The notes beneath the pieces were generated by a model. The model did no database searches. It saw only the letters and a list, made by a program, of their open reading frames with translations, and was not told the origin of the DNA. The position numbers and the translations under genes are program-made. Of a stretch of 64,000 bases of DNA, positions 20,861-31,988 are shown one piece after another (the stretch's first letter is position 1; each line of letters opens with the position of its first letter). The stretch covers positions 167,732 to 231,731 of the forward strand of contig CAJQUW010009193.1 of NCBI GenBank assembly GCA_907163375.1, in the 5' to 3' direction. The DNA is from Prostheceraeus crozeri. Lineage: Eukaryota; Platyhelminthes; Polycladida; Euryleptidae.

Positions 20861-22908
20861 ATCTTCTATTCTATATGAGAATCCAAGGTAACAATCCGTC
20901 ATCCCAGGCTTCAAGAAATACTTCTCAGCAGTGTGTCATTGTCACTCAGAGACATATCAAGTCTATTCTTAATCCAATGCAACTAATTTTTACGATATGA
21001 GATTAATTTTGAAAAATTAGAAAATGTGGTGGATAGAGGTGCCCCATTTTCATTGTAAGAAGTTATTCAGAAACCTAAAATCTGAATAGAGATAACAATA
21101 AACTGCTGACCTCTGTCTTCATAGTGCATTATGTCGTTGAAATCCATATTCTGTTGTGGCATTTGAATTCTTGGATATTAATTACCATAACCTTTACATC
21201 ACTTCATGACCTATTTATAATTGGTAGCAAATTGTGTAATCTGAGCGATCAAGCGACGCAGATAAATCTTTCTACGACCTCCATTTCTATTTGATGTTCT
21301 GAAAGTATCGCAATAAATCCCTCTTTTCATGATAAGAAGATCATATCAATGAGACACGAGAAAATAAGTGCAAGCAGGTCAAATTATCATGTCATCGCTT
21401 ATTGGCGAGACCTTGGATTTGAAAGCGCTCTCAGAAAGGGAAAGAAAATGATAGCAATTAGAAAAAGAGTTACTTTGCGCTTATGTTCATTTCTAAACAT
21501 CGGTGACACAGGGTTGTTCATACAAATAATGGAGGATGATAAACATACATTGGGGGACCCGACGACCTACAAAATTCAAAAATTTTTAACATCTTCATGC
21601 GATATATGAGATAGCGGCGATTTTGCGAATGTCTTGACATGAGCCATTGCCGGAGTACACATTTGTAGATAAGATTTGTAGTATTAGATTTACAGTTCAG
21701 AGATGACTGTATACAATTTGATTTAATGTTGGGATTCAATCATCAGGTAGCCAAATGTGATTCATATTGTTATAATTTATCATCAATAATAAACTTAGTT
21801 TGACTGTCAATGAATAGACATCGAACGAACCCTCCTTTCAATATTGAAATTAGTCCATTACGCGAACAAGAAGTTCCGTCTATGATTACGGTCAATATTG
21901 TTTGCATTTCAGATTAACGTGCGCCCTCTTTTGTCATCTTTTGTTCATTAATTTCCTTGTCTGTTCTCAAAGGATGAAACCTTTCACTTCGCATGTGTTA
22001 TTTTTTGCTCGACAACCTAATTGAATGATGCACTCCTGGAAATGCATTAACAAAATCGTAGTCATAGAAACATTTAAAATAATCTCACACTTGAGAACTA
22101 AGCTCTCAAATTTAATAAATTCTCATTCCGTATTACTCGAAGTTGATTAATTTCCGAATCTACTGAAATCAATTATGCAGAGCAAGAATACAACAAATAT
22201 CCTAGCAGACAGCTTTTAACTAAAGTGCGTTAAAAACTTCTAATTCCTCAATTTTTCTGAAATCTTAACAGCAACAAATAGACCTGCATGCAGGCTATTG
22301 AAAAAATGTGTCATTGAAAGCATCTATTTCCATCTAACACTGAGAATATTTAATTTAATGACAAATGTAGTAAAAAAGAGTCGACCTGAGTAACATCATC
22401 CATACGGGGTGATTCGGTTGTCGCTACATTTAATCCTCACATTTTCAAGATTTCAAATCAAATTTTACAGAGTAATAAGAAAATTCTGATATGTTCTCCT
22501 GAGAATATGAATCAGACTTGAATAAGTCTCCTTTATATTTATTTTGCCAATGGGCCTACTTGCTGCGCAAGTGACTCTCTTGTGCCGTCGGGACTGAAGT
22601 CTGAGTCCCCACCCCACTCCATGCCCATAGATCGCAGTCACATGGAACATGCACATCACTCCCTGGTGCAGCTTCAAACTGAAAGCGTCTATACATTTCT
22701 TACCAAGCTTTCCGCAGACAAATCTACGAGCGAGTCAGGAGGAATTTTGATCTAAGGTCATCGATCACTGTGAAATAAAACTACGTGCATGTTTTGACTA
22801 TTCGACTATTATTATTAAGTAGGATCTTCATCAACGATTCAGACTTAATTTTCAAGGGATTTTCGTGCATAGTTTTAACTTCTTAAACCATCTTTAGGAA
22901 ACTTCTGT
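20861..22908. other. No recognised gene
   Basis: Non-coding DNA. Frames at 21349-21609 (plus) and 22465-22677 (minus) show no domain, signal or splice context that I can support. Confidence 0.4.
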
Positions 22909-23125
22909 TTATTGATAGGTTTCCTTTCGTTGCACCTGTGACTGTAAGCTTTGCATTGCATCTGAAGCAGGGGACCTATCTTTGAGCACATTTTGCGCAC
23001 CGATCCTCGCCAAATCAGAACAATGCGAGAGTAAACGCGATGAATTATTGTTGGTAAGGTAGACGTGGAATCCTGCTATACGAGTCATACATACAAATAA
23101 GAATATACTGCTTCTAAATTTCATT
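22909..23125 (-). CDS. Small open frame with weak signal-peptide character
   Basis: From the ATG at 23125 the frame reads MKFRSSIFLFVCMTRIAGFH and continues for about 71 residues. The stop codon overlaps an AATAAA hexamer. The first 20 residues have a basic start and a short hydrophobic core, broken by an Arg. No homologue is recognised. It lies 40 bp from the mariner fragment end. It may be chance. Confidence 0.2.
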
Positions 23126-23164
23126 TTATTAGTAATGGTTCGCATAAGCATTATTCTACATCTA

Positions 23165-23698
23165 CGAGGGGCACTATTAAAGTTTTTAGCCCTATATAGA
23201 AAAAGTAGTTGATGTTAAACAATAGCATATACTTCTTTTACATTTGATCATAACTTTTCAAAAGATGCACCGTTGGCGGCAATGCATTTGTCCATTCGCC
23301 GAAACCAGCCACTGAAACAATTGCAGTACTCAGCAAGATCCAGTTTTGGCACTTCATCCATGTAGGCTTAAACAGCGTCCTGTTTGTTGGGAAAAGGAAT
23401 ACCGCGCATTGCTGACTTCACCTTGGGGAACAAAATGAAATCGGCTGGTGACAAATCCGGGCTGTATGGAGGCTGCGGAGAAGATGGACATTGTTTTCAG
23501 CTAAAAAAGCGATTGTCTGTGCCGACTTGTGGGCCGGTGCGTTGTCATGGTGAAGGAGCATTTCTCGTGCTCTTGTCCTTCACAAATTTTCTCGGACATT
23601 ATCCAGCAGTTTTGGAAGACCAACACTGCAATACTATGAGGAGCTAACAGTTCTTTACACTTCCAGTACTGATGTCGAAACATGGAAACATGGTTGAA
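23165..23698 (-). mobile_element. Mariner fragment (3' half)
   Basis: The 3' terminal repeat begins at 23165 after TA, with the typical mariner end CGAGGGGCACTATTAAAGT. Reading the minus strand inward gives FPKVKSAMRGIPFPN, FSGWFRRMDKCIAANGASFEK and, further upstream in another frame, HHDNAPAHKSAQTIAFLAEN and SPDLSPADFILF. These are the second and third catalytic Asp regions of an irritans-like mariner transposase. At least two frameshifts and several stops are present. The 5' half is missing: the fragment ends where a MITE copy begins at 23699. Confidence 0.78.
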
Positions 23699-24112
23699 AA
23701 ATGTGTTTTTATTTCGGATTGATAATATCCTTAATTTCAAATTTACATAATGCATAATTGTTGATGGTTGAATATTTATTGATTATTCATCAAATGCCTT
23801 AAACTCACGTGTATTAAAATCGAATTCAGTATTCGATGTATGACTCTTGAATGTCATTATCTCACTACTTACAAACAGTAGTAACATTAGTGTGGTCTTT
23901 ATTGACAAAAGGCCTTAAATCAACATACTTTGGACATGATTTATGCTTTCTTTTGACATTGTGCTGGTATGGCTTTAGTATGTAAAGCATACCAAATTTG
24001 AAATAACATACGAAAAGCATGCAACTATATACCAAGAGAATACAGAAATATACCAAAAAAATATTTTGGTATGCACCCTTCGTATGTGATTGGTATTGAG
24101 CGATTTACAGTG
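23699..24112. mobile_element. Truncated copy of the CACTGTAAATCGCT MITE
   Basis: About 414 bp match 57111-57526 at roughly nine bases in ten. They include the same end, GAGCGATTTACAGTG followed by TA. The left half of the MITE is absent; the match begins exactly at the mariner fragment edge. Internally it contains repeated ACATACGAA/GTATGTGATTGGTAT words. Confidence 0.82.
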
Positions 24113-25944
24113 TAGAGTAATAAAGATCAGCCGGACATATTCTGATAAACCAAGTTGATGAACCACAGTTCATAAATTTTTGCTTGTTAACTTGTTTCAT
24201 GGCACATTATTTAGTTTTTGCAATGTAGGCCTACTTATTAAGGTCATTATTAAGGCATATGGCAAAATTTTGTAAAATAACATCGTGTCTTTCGATCTTT
24301 CTTCAGCAAGCTAGACCAAGCATTCATCAACAAACTGCAACAAATTACAGAAAGTTCGAGGATTAATTCGAACATTAATTTCGCAGAAACAGTGTTGGTA
24401 GATCCAATGACCACGGTTTGTGAGCTGGAACCTCGAATTTCGCGAATAATGACAAATGCCTTTCACTGATGTAATGACTTTTTCAATCATGGCCTAGATC
24501 AAGCGTGTCAAATTCCAATAGTTTCGAATGATTTTCTTTAAACATCATCGATGGCGATAAGAAAAGAATTCGGCGCGTCAAATGATCATCAAAAGAATAT
24601 CCCAATTCAATTGCTAAAATGTCATTGAGATAAGCATTCTATAGGATGATGTTTGTATCCTTTGAATATTGTGTAAAATCAAAGTATCAAAAACGGAATC
24701 AAGAATTTGGCTAATAACCCGTTTCCTTTCACATCAATTCAATAACTTCAATATGCGGAGTAAGAAGAAGATTGAAGACCTTGTTTGAAGACGTCATCAC
24801 CGATTCGCATCGATGCGAAAGAGAAGAAATACGGAAGAGAAAGTAAATGTTTTTTGTGATGCATTCTGTGGGACGTATGGAGAAATCAACACTTGAGACA
24901 GTAAAGGAATGTCTGTAATTCTTTGTATGTACAGTTGATTAAGGGAATACAACTTCAAAGGGCAACTTGCTTGTTCCCCCTCTCGTGCTTGTTGATCAAA
25001 ATTAGTGAAGGTCTGCGAATTTTGATCAACATTTTCCGGTTCATGTTTGATAATTCATCTGTCCCTGCAGTCGACACTGATATACATGTACATTCTATAA
25101 AATCTATGATTAAAGCTAAAGTCAATTAGCGATCCGTATTAGCAGCAGCAGGTCTTTAAACTCAGATAGAATAGTAAAAGCGGACTCCTTAATCCAATCA
25201 GGACCGGGCGATGTTTAGCGTCGTAGGACCGGGGGCCTCAAATGTTCCATGTTCCGATGGATCAAACTCATTGAATACATTATTAGTATTATTTCGAGTC
25301 TCCCTCCTCTTTCGAATGATAGTGCCTATTTTGCATGATTCGAATACTTTCATACCAAAAATGTTTATTATAAATTTGAATTACCATTTATTTCATTTTT
25401 TATGTGCAATTATACATGTAAAATCTACATGTACTCATTTTAGGAGACAAGGTGGATGTGTATGTTAACAATCTTGAATTGCACAAGCATAAATACATGT
25501 ATTATGTAAATATGATACAGAAACATTATATCAATAATCAATGCTAAATGAAAACCATCAATTTTCTAAAAAGTACTTTTGAAAATGTCCTTCAAAACTG
25601 ACCTTACAGTAAGACAATTTTTCCAAAATTTTCACTGAAATTTCAACATACATACAAACTGAAAGTCACAAAAATTAAACTTCTATTTGACTTACTTAAC
25701 GAGATTTAAAAAGAAGTTCATACGGGGGGGACTTTGTGTTAGGGTTAAGGACGCAATCTGTCGAATTTGTACATCTCTTCATTAGAACTATAATTTTGAT
25801 CTTTTATCTTTTGGCAATGTGGTACTGACACAGTGATGGAAGTATGTTGTGTATTGAAAGACTAAACAAAGTTCTAAACAAAGTCAACGTACAAAATGAA
25901 AAAAGAATAACCGACCTACCGAACCGCGTAGATTGTCCAATGCA
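24113..25944. other. No recognised gene
   Basis: AT-rich non-coding DNA with several TACATGTA-type palindromes (around 25080 and 25410-25440). No supportable gene. Confidence 0.4.
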
Positions 25945-26183
25945 TTATGTGTTCACTGATTCCTTAGTCCTCTTTTCTTGTGAAGGATTTTCCTTCATTG
26001 AGTCCTTGTGATGGCATTCGTCCCATCCATGCCGGCCTCTAAAGTGAATCAATCTCCGGGGGAGGAGGCGGTCTTCCTTTATAGCTTCGAAAGCATTGGT
26101 CTGAATGACATGACGTTCACCGCCCAGCATACGTAGTGTGAGCCCTCCGATGGTGGCAATCATTTGCTCGTTCATCTCCGTAC
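25945..26183 (-). CDS. Candidate terminal coding exon of a host gene
   Basis: On the minus strand a possible splice acceptor (CCGTTTTTGTGATCAG) is followed by an open frame of about 79 residues ending in TAA. It contains CTEMNEQMIATIGGLTLRML, GGERHVIQTNAFEAIKEDRL and RLIHFRGRHGWDECHHKD, then a charged tail. Codon use and GC are visibly different from the surrounding AT-rich DNA. I do not recognise the protein. No matching upstream exon or donor was found, so this is a suggestion only. Confidence 0.3.
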
Positions 26184-26193
26184 AGCTGATCAC

Positions 26194-26882
26194 AAAAACG
26201 GACCATCTAATTTGCGTCGAAATTCAATCGATCCTCATGCCTCCCAATCGTGCCACACAACAACGTTCACAGCTTTACATTGAGCTATGACAGACCTGCA
26301 TCTGATATTGCATTTGATGAGCAGGGCTAAAATACGAAAATCACTCAATTTACAAATTGCAATTTTTCAATAAGAAGACAATGTGAGTATGATTATGAAT
26401 CAGGCACGGGGACCAGCAGCACTTTTGAGCTTTCCATTGAGACACTATAGACATATCATTCGGTGAACTATGAAAAGGATGGTGAAATTATCACAAACTC
26501 ATGACTCCTTCGGCTGAAAATGTTTTGCATTCTCACTTTTTCATCAAACATCATATTTCGTATCTTCAGAATCCTTGCGATGTAAAGACTGCGAATATAA
26601 GAGAAAAAATGTTGATGAAGCTTGACAAAGAACTGTTCAACTTGTTGGATTAAGACTTACATGTTCGCACGCACTCCTTATATCCCAAGGATTCTGAAAT
26701 ATACTTGATTTTCGTTTAAAAACAAAGATTCCAATGTATTTGTGAAGCGGCTTCATACAGACATGAAGTAGTAGGACGACTTGCAGATAGCAAAAGAGTT
26801 CAAACAATTACGAAGCGACACAAAAGTGATTACTAAGATGAGCTTGTACAAACAAGAAAACTTTGATAAGTAGCATTTACAT
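26194..26882. other. No recognised gene
   Basis: Non-coding spacer before the large nested transposon. Confidence 0.4.
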
Positions 26883-27460
26883 TAGGGTGGAGTGAAAAAA
26901 ACTTTTTTTAGAAATCAAAGAAGCCCCATTCATTTATGTATGACAAATGTCAATACTAACCTCCATGTGCAATTTCAATACATTTGAATGTCATTTGAGC
27001 CCGCCACACCGAGTCTGAAAGAATCGGGCTCCCGAAAGTCTAAAAATAGTCCAAAATTGCAAAGTTCGAAGCATTTGACCCCTTATTTTTCTCACTGCAA
27101 TCTTATGTATCAGTAAGCCCCAATTGTTTACATGCAAAGAATATGAGCGTTGAATTGCATGTCAATTTTTAAAGCATTTGGCATAATTTATGCCCGCCAC
27201 ACTGCATCTAAAAAATCGACACGAAACATATCTAATTATGACTTAAAGTCCATCGGTATTATGAAATAAAATCTCATACATCTATGTACTAATTTGAAGT
27301 AAGTATGAAATGTAATTCTCATAATGTTTCTGCACACTCGGATATCATTTCATATTACAACACCACCTAAAACGTAAAAAACGATTTTCTCTTATTTTCT
27401 TACATTTGCTCTATTAGCACAAAATTTCAACAGAATTAGCAATGAACTGATCTAAACCTA
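26883..27460 (+). repeat. Left terminal inverted repeat of the large transposon
   Basis: Reverse complement of 37057-37625 with few differences. It includes the distinctive CCCGCCACACCGAGTCTGAA and CCCGCCACACTGCATCTAAA words about 220 bp apart, suggesting an internal duplication of GCCCGCCACAC within each arm. Confidence 0.9.
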
Positions 27461-27713
27461 TTGCTTGACAACATCTATTTCGCGTGCGTTAACAATCCTG
27501 TGTCTAATTTAAGTCCATCGAAATAGTGATTGGCCGAACTTCAGTTATTCATCCTGTCTCTATTGTTGTTGATGATGAGCGTATGGGTATAGTCATTGGC
27601 TGACATCAGTTTTTCATTTCAGTAAAGAATTTCCCATTTTGATCAATAATTAGACGTTTAGCGGTATACTTAGACGTGGCACGCTTTAAAGGCATCATTT
27701 GAAAGCAAAGATT

Positions 27714-28746
27714 ATGGCGACACGTGCGAATCTCTGTCATCCTTTCATTGGCGCTTCATTGGAAAGTTTCAAGCAAACTCAACTGTCGACAATTAAAGAG
27801 TGCTTAAACAGACTGCAGTACATCAAATATAATGCAACAATTGGGAATGTGTCCACTATTTCTCAATGTCGCGATGTTGCTGATGAAATAATCAGTATAT
27901 GGCATAAAGCAGGCATTAATACAATTGAAAACCACAAGGTAGCAGAAAAACTATAACGGTGGAGCGACAACTATCGCAATCTTTTAAAAATTCCAGTTGA
28001 ACGGCGATCGTCAGGGAAGAGCTTTGACCGATCTGAGGAATTCAAACAAAAAATAAATGCATGTTTCATCATTCTGAAAGATGAAGTGTCTAAAGAAGAA
28101 AATGAATTTTATAAAGATCAAATATCAAGCAGAAATATGATTATTTCAGGAATTGATAAAAATGCTACCAAGTCAATAAAGACTCAACTATTGAGACAGG
28201 AGAAAGAATTTGAACGAATAGCGAAAGAAGAGAAGAGGAAATTTGAAGCAACTGTGTGTTATCCAGAGTCAGATAATGATTGCGAAATAGAGTCTGATGA
28301 TGGCGATATGTTTGAAAATTGTATGACCAAGAAAATGACTTCCAGCGGATATGGGTCTCAGATGCGTCAGAAATTATCGAATTTGGCTTTGACTTGCGAC
28401 CGCTACCTTGTCTCAGACAGGGTAGGAGCGGCAATTTCAACATCTGTGCTGCAAGACTTTGTTATTGTATCAACACAGAATAAGGACAAAATTATTGATC
28501 GCAGCAAGGTCATAAGAGAAAGGAAAATTTTCAGAGAAACCCAGCAATTCAATGAAGACATTCAAGCAGTATATTTTGATAGCCGAAAGGACAGAACAAT
28601 CGTTCAGGATGGTAAGTTTCGAAAAACAGTACTTGAAGAACATGTATCACTTTTAAAGGAGCCAGGTTCAATTTTTATTGGTCACATTTCTCCTAAAGGT
28701 GGATCGTCTAAAGATATTAAATGTTCTATTGTTGATGTTTGTGAGA
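27714..28746 (+). pseudogene. Transposase of the large transposon, N-terminal part
   Basis: From ATG 27714 (MATRANLCHPFIGAS). It reads HKAGINTIENHKVAEKL, then an in-frame TAA at 27954-27956 where the family has an aromatic residue, then RWSDNYRNLLKIPVERRSS, DEVSKEENEFYKDQ, YLVSDRVGAAISTSVLQDF, VIRERKIFRE and EEHVSLLKEPGSIFIGHISP. This resembles an animal transposase family annotated only as uncharacterised proteins in aphids, cnidarians and others. There is no THAP or BED finger at the N-terminus. The remaining frame is open up to the mariner insertion. It is inactive because of the stop and the insertion. Confidence 0.65.
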
Positions 28747-28998
28747 AAAGGTGCGAGAAAAGTCCTTGCGGATTTTTGTCAACTTTATATTTTGCTATTC
28801 AATGATCAAATATCATTTCTTCAGTGACCAATATGTGGCAATGCGTTTGTAGATAACTCTGTCACTCGACTATTATGCATGCCAAGTCTTCAGATTTAAC
28901 ACATAGTGAGCTTTATGCTATTCAATCAACAAAATTTAAATTGATTACTTTCCATACGTTTTGTAAACTCGGCATTTCATTGTGCTATTTTCGATGCT

Positions 28999-29306
28999 TT
29001 AAAAAGCTATGCCACTTGTTTTCCTGAGCTCCATGGATTTCACATTTGAATCTAGCTGCGAGATTTGATCTCATTTTAATCAAATCAACAAAGTTGTGCT
29101 TCAAATAGCTATGCCACTCGTTTTTGCTGAGCTCCATAGATTTCAAATTTAAATCTAACTTCGAGGATCGATCATTAAATGACGGACTAAACCATGGATG
29201 ATTAACCTTAATAAATGTTATGCCTTGAAAAGCTATGCCACTTATTTTTGCTGACCAGCATGGATTTCACATTTGAATCTTATTACGAGATTTTTAATTT
29301 TAATCA
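28999..29306 (+). repeat. Three tandem ~115-bp repeats in the mariner 5' region
   Basis: Three copies start at about 28999, 29105 and 29228. Each contains AGCTATGCCACT, TGCTGAGCTCCATGGATTTC (third copy diverged) and ATTTGAATCT, followed by CGAGATTT and AATCAA. They lie between the left end and the transposase start, an unusual place for a mariner. Confidence 0.8.
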
Positions 29307-29371
29307 ATACATTTTATACACTGTGTTTATAAACTCGATACACTGATGGATGTGAGTAATTTGATATTGTG

Positions 29372-30361
29372 ATGGAATTCTCGACAATAGAAAAAGTTTA
29401 TTGCACGTCGTGGGCCATTTCTTTCAACTGTGAAGAAAGTGCTCGTCAATTCAGAGAGAAATTTAACAAGGAACCCCCACCGTCGAGAACAATCTTGTAT
29501 TGGAAGAACAAACTTCTTGAAACCGGCAGCCTGTCCCACGACCGACCCAGAAGTGGCAGACCCATAACAGCATCTGGAGATGAAAACAGGCAAAAGGTAA
29601 TTGAAGCTGTCACTGAAAATCCTTCAACTTCGACAAGAGCGATATCGAGGGATGTCGGGATCTCTGATTTCACTGTCCAAAAAGTTCTAAAAGCCGAGCA
29701 TTATCATCCATACAAGCCGCTATATTCTCAATTTCTTTGTGATGGGGACGAAGACCGCCGCTTACAATTTTGTGAAGAAATGAGGAGAAAATCGAGAGAA
29801 GATCCTGCTTTCCTCCGAAAGCTAACATTTTCGGGCGAGTGTGTCATGTCGTTGACAGGCAACATCAACAAGCACAATGTGCACTTCTGGACTACGACGA
29901 ACCCGAATATTAGAATGACCAACCCAGGCAAGACTCCTAGCCTCACCGTGTGGGCCTGTATAGGCTATTCCGGACTTCTTCTCTACGATATCAGTTCAGA
30001 AACCATGAATGGAAAGAGATATTCTGATCTTCTGTTGAACCAAGCGCCTCCCCATTACTCTCTTTCAGCGAGTCAAATTCTAGAGACTCATTTGTCCAAT
30101 CGATGGATCGGCAGGAGAGGACCTATTGAATGGCCAGCAAGATCGCCGGACTTGACACCCTGCGACTTTTGGTTCTGGAGTCACCTGCGGCAATTGGTTT
30201 ATCCTCCAGGTTTTATTTACAGGAACATTCAAGACTTGCGGGAAGAGATTGAGCGACAAATGAACAACATTGCTCTCTCTTACTACCGTGATTCGTTGAG
30301 GAATTTTCTGAAACGTTTTCTGAAGTGCATTGAGCATGACGGTGAGCTATTTGAAGAATAA
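29372..30361 (+). pseudogene. Mariner-type transposase, catalytically dead
   Basis: 329 residues and a continuous frame from ATG 29372. An N-terminal helix-turn-helix region (ARQFREKFNKEPPPSRTIL, SGRPITASGDENRQKVIEA) is followed by VGISDFTVQKVLKAEHYHPY. The DDE domain contains INKHNVHFWTTTNPN, then RWIGRRGPIEWPARSPDLTP and CDFWFWSHLRQLVY. The first catalytic Asp is replaced (FSGE where the family has FSDE). The segment around the second Asp is missing between YSDLLLN and APPHYSLSA, about 25 residues short. The third Asp region is present. It is a mariner relative of the kind often annotated as Tc3-like in insects. The long open frame despite active-site loss is notable. Confidence 0.85.
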
Positions 30362-30506
30362 AAATGTCAATGAGTACATGGAATGTTTAGTTTTTATTTC
30401 TAGATGGGTTTGTTCAAAGAAAAATGAAAATAAAGTAAAACAATTCACCATACAATAACTAAATATAAAGTTATCAGAAATCCGCAAAGACTTTTCTCGC
30501 ACCCTG

Positions 30507-31400
30507 TATACAAACTTAAATGGACTCAAAGTGATAGGATGCGATGGAACTCCTGTTAACACAGGATCAGTTGGAGGAGTCATTCGACTTCTCGAAAAAG
30601 AATTTCAACATCCGGTCCAGTGGGTCATATGTTTGCTCCACTGCAATGAGCTCCCTCTCCGTCTAATGGGAGAATTAGATGGATACACAACAGGGCCAAA
30701 CAGTTATGCCGGACCAATTGGCAAATCTCTACGCTCATGTGAAACTCTGGAAATTGTTGATTTTCAGGCCATTGAATCTAATTTGCCTGACTTGAACATC
30801 CAGATTTTAAGTTTTGATCAAAAATATTTGCACGAAATTTGTAACGTAATTCAAAACAAGGATATATCAAATGATTTTGGGAAGCGAAGCCCTGGCAAGA
30901 ATTAGTGACGTTGTCTACATTTATATGTAAAGTGTATGCCCCAACATGGTTCTCAATAAGGTACTATCCATCCTTTGGGTATGGTGCAAAGCATTTTTAT
31001 GGTATGATAAGAGCGTCAAGATACTTACCACAATTGTTGAAAAAAAACAAAAAACAATTGTTGCAACGTCCTACAGCGTAATGCTTTCTTCGCTCATCAA
31101 GAAAATCTTCTAATTGCAATGCTATATGATGAGAGACCCCATATCCGAGAACTTGGATTGCGACGAGTTTTGAAAGGGAGACAACTTGCTGCCGGCAAAC
31201 TAAGAGAATTCCGCGCCCCTAAACTTAATTTTCAAGCTTAAGATTACTTTTCTCTGATTGATTGGGTGACTTTGGAAGAGCGGACGGAGCCATCTCTTAC
31301 AATAGGGATATCAGAAGAAAATTTACGAAGTGCAGGTAAAACTCTTGATTTTTTTACCTGCCCTGCCACACACAGGCTGTGGAACGTTGCATAAAAAATA
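30507..31400 (+). pseudogene. Transposase of the large transposon, C-terminal part
   Basis: Resumes after the mariner with GLKVIGCDGTPVNTGSVGGV, WVICLLHCNELPLRLMGELD and DGYTTGPNSYAGPIGKSL up to a stop at 30905. After that only scattered frames match: YGAKHFYGMIRASRYLPQLL (about 30980-31040) and NAFFAHQENLLIAMLYDERP with HIRELGLRRVLKGRQLA (about 31085-31250). So there are several frameshifts and a deletion around 30900. The order 'CDGT - LLHxNELPLR - DGxTxGP - RELGLRR' is the conserved core of the family. The layout, an Asp, a C/H-like LLH, then further acidic residues, together with the 8-bp target duplication suggests a distant hAT relative, which is an inference. Confidence 0.65.
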
Positions 31401-31988
31401 TTACGGAAGTAAGCTTGGTGGCAAGTGATAAAACTAAACGCGATAATATTGTAAGAGTGAGAAATGCATCTAGAAATCGAATGAAAACTTTTAACACAAA
31501 AAGCAAATATACTACAGACTACTAAAAAGTATTTACTGTAAACTTATGATAGTGAATGTGATTTGTGCTGACGCATTGTTATTGAAAGATAGGTCCTACT
31601 TCCTCTTGCTTCTACTTATATGAATAATTACGTTTGTGAACAATTAACCCTTACTTTACCATGGGGTGTCTACACACCCAAAGACGTCGCATTTTTTGTG
31701 TATTTCTTTAAGTGGATAAAGTCCGAAGATGCCCTCCCAGTTTATCCTTGAGGTGAATATCACTAAAAAGTTACAGTAATAAACTTTTTGAAGTATGAAG
31801 TCATTTCGCGGTGAAAATGTTTTTGAAAAAATGTAGCGTTGTTTACCATGGGGTGTATCACACCCCAAATATATTTTTGGTAACGAACAACAATGGAGGT
31901 TTATGATTGTGTTCTGAATGATCCTAAAAAGCAATTGGTGTATTCAATTTTCTACAGTCAACAACGTGGACATTTTATGACAGCGTGT

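Larger units (their letters stand above)
28746..30506 (+). mobile_element. Mariner element inserted in the transposase gene
   Basis: The ends GGTGCGAGAAAAGTCCTTGCG (left, about 28750) and its inverted copy ending CGCACCCTG at 30506 match over about 45 bp, including AACTTTATATTT further in. TA follows the right end (30507-30508); the left target is degraded. The host transposase reading resumes right after the element (TNLNGLKVIGCDGT), which confirms the insertion. The interior holds the transposase (29372-30361) and a three-copy tandem repeat. Confidence 0.82.
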
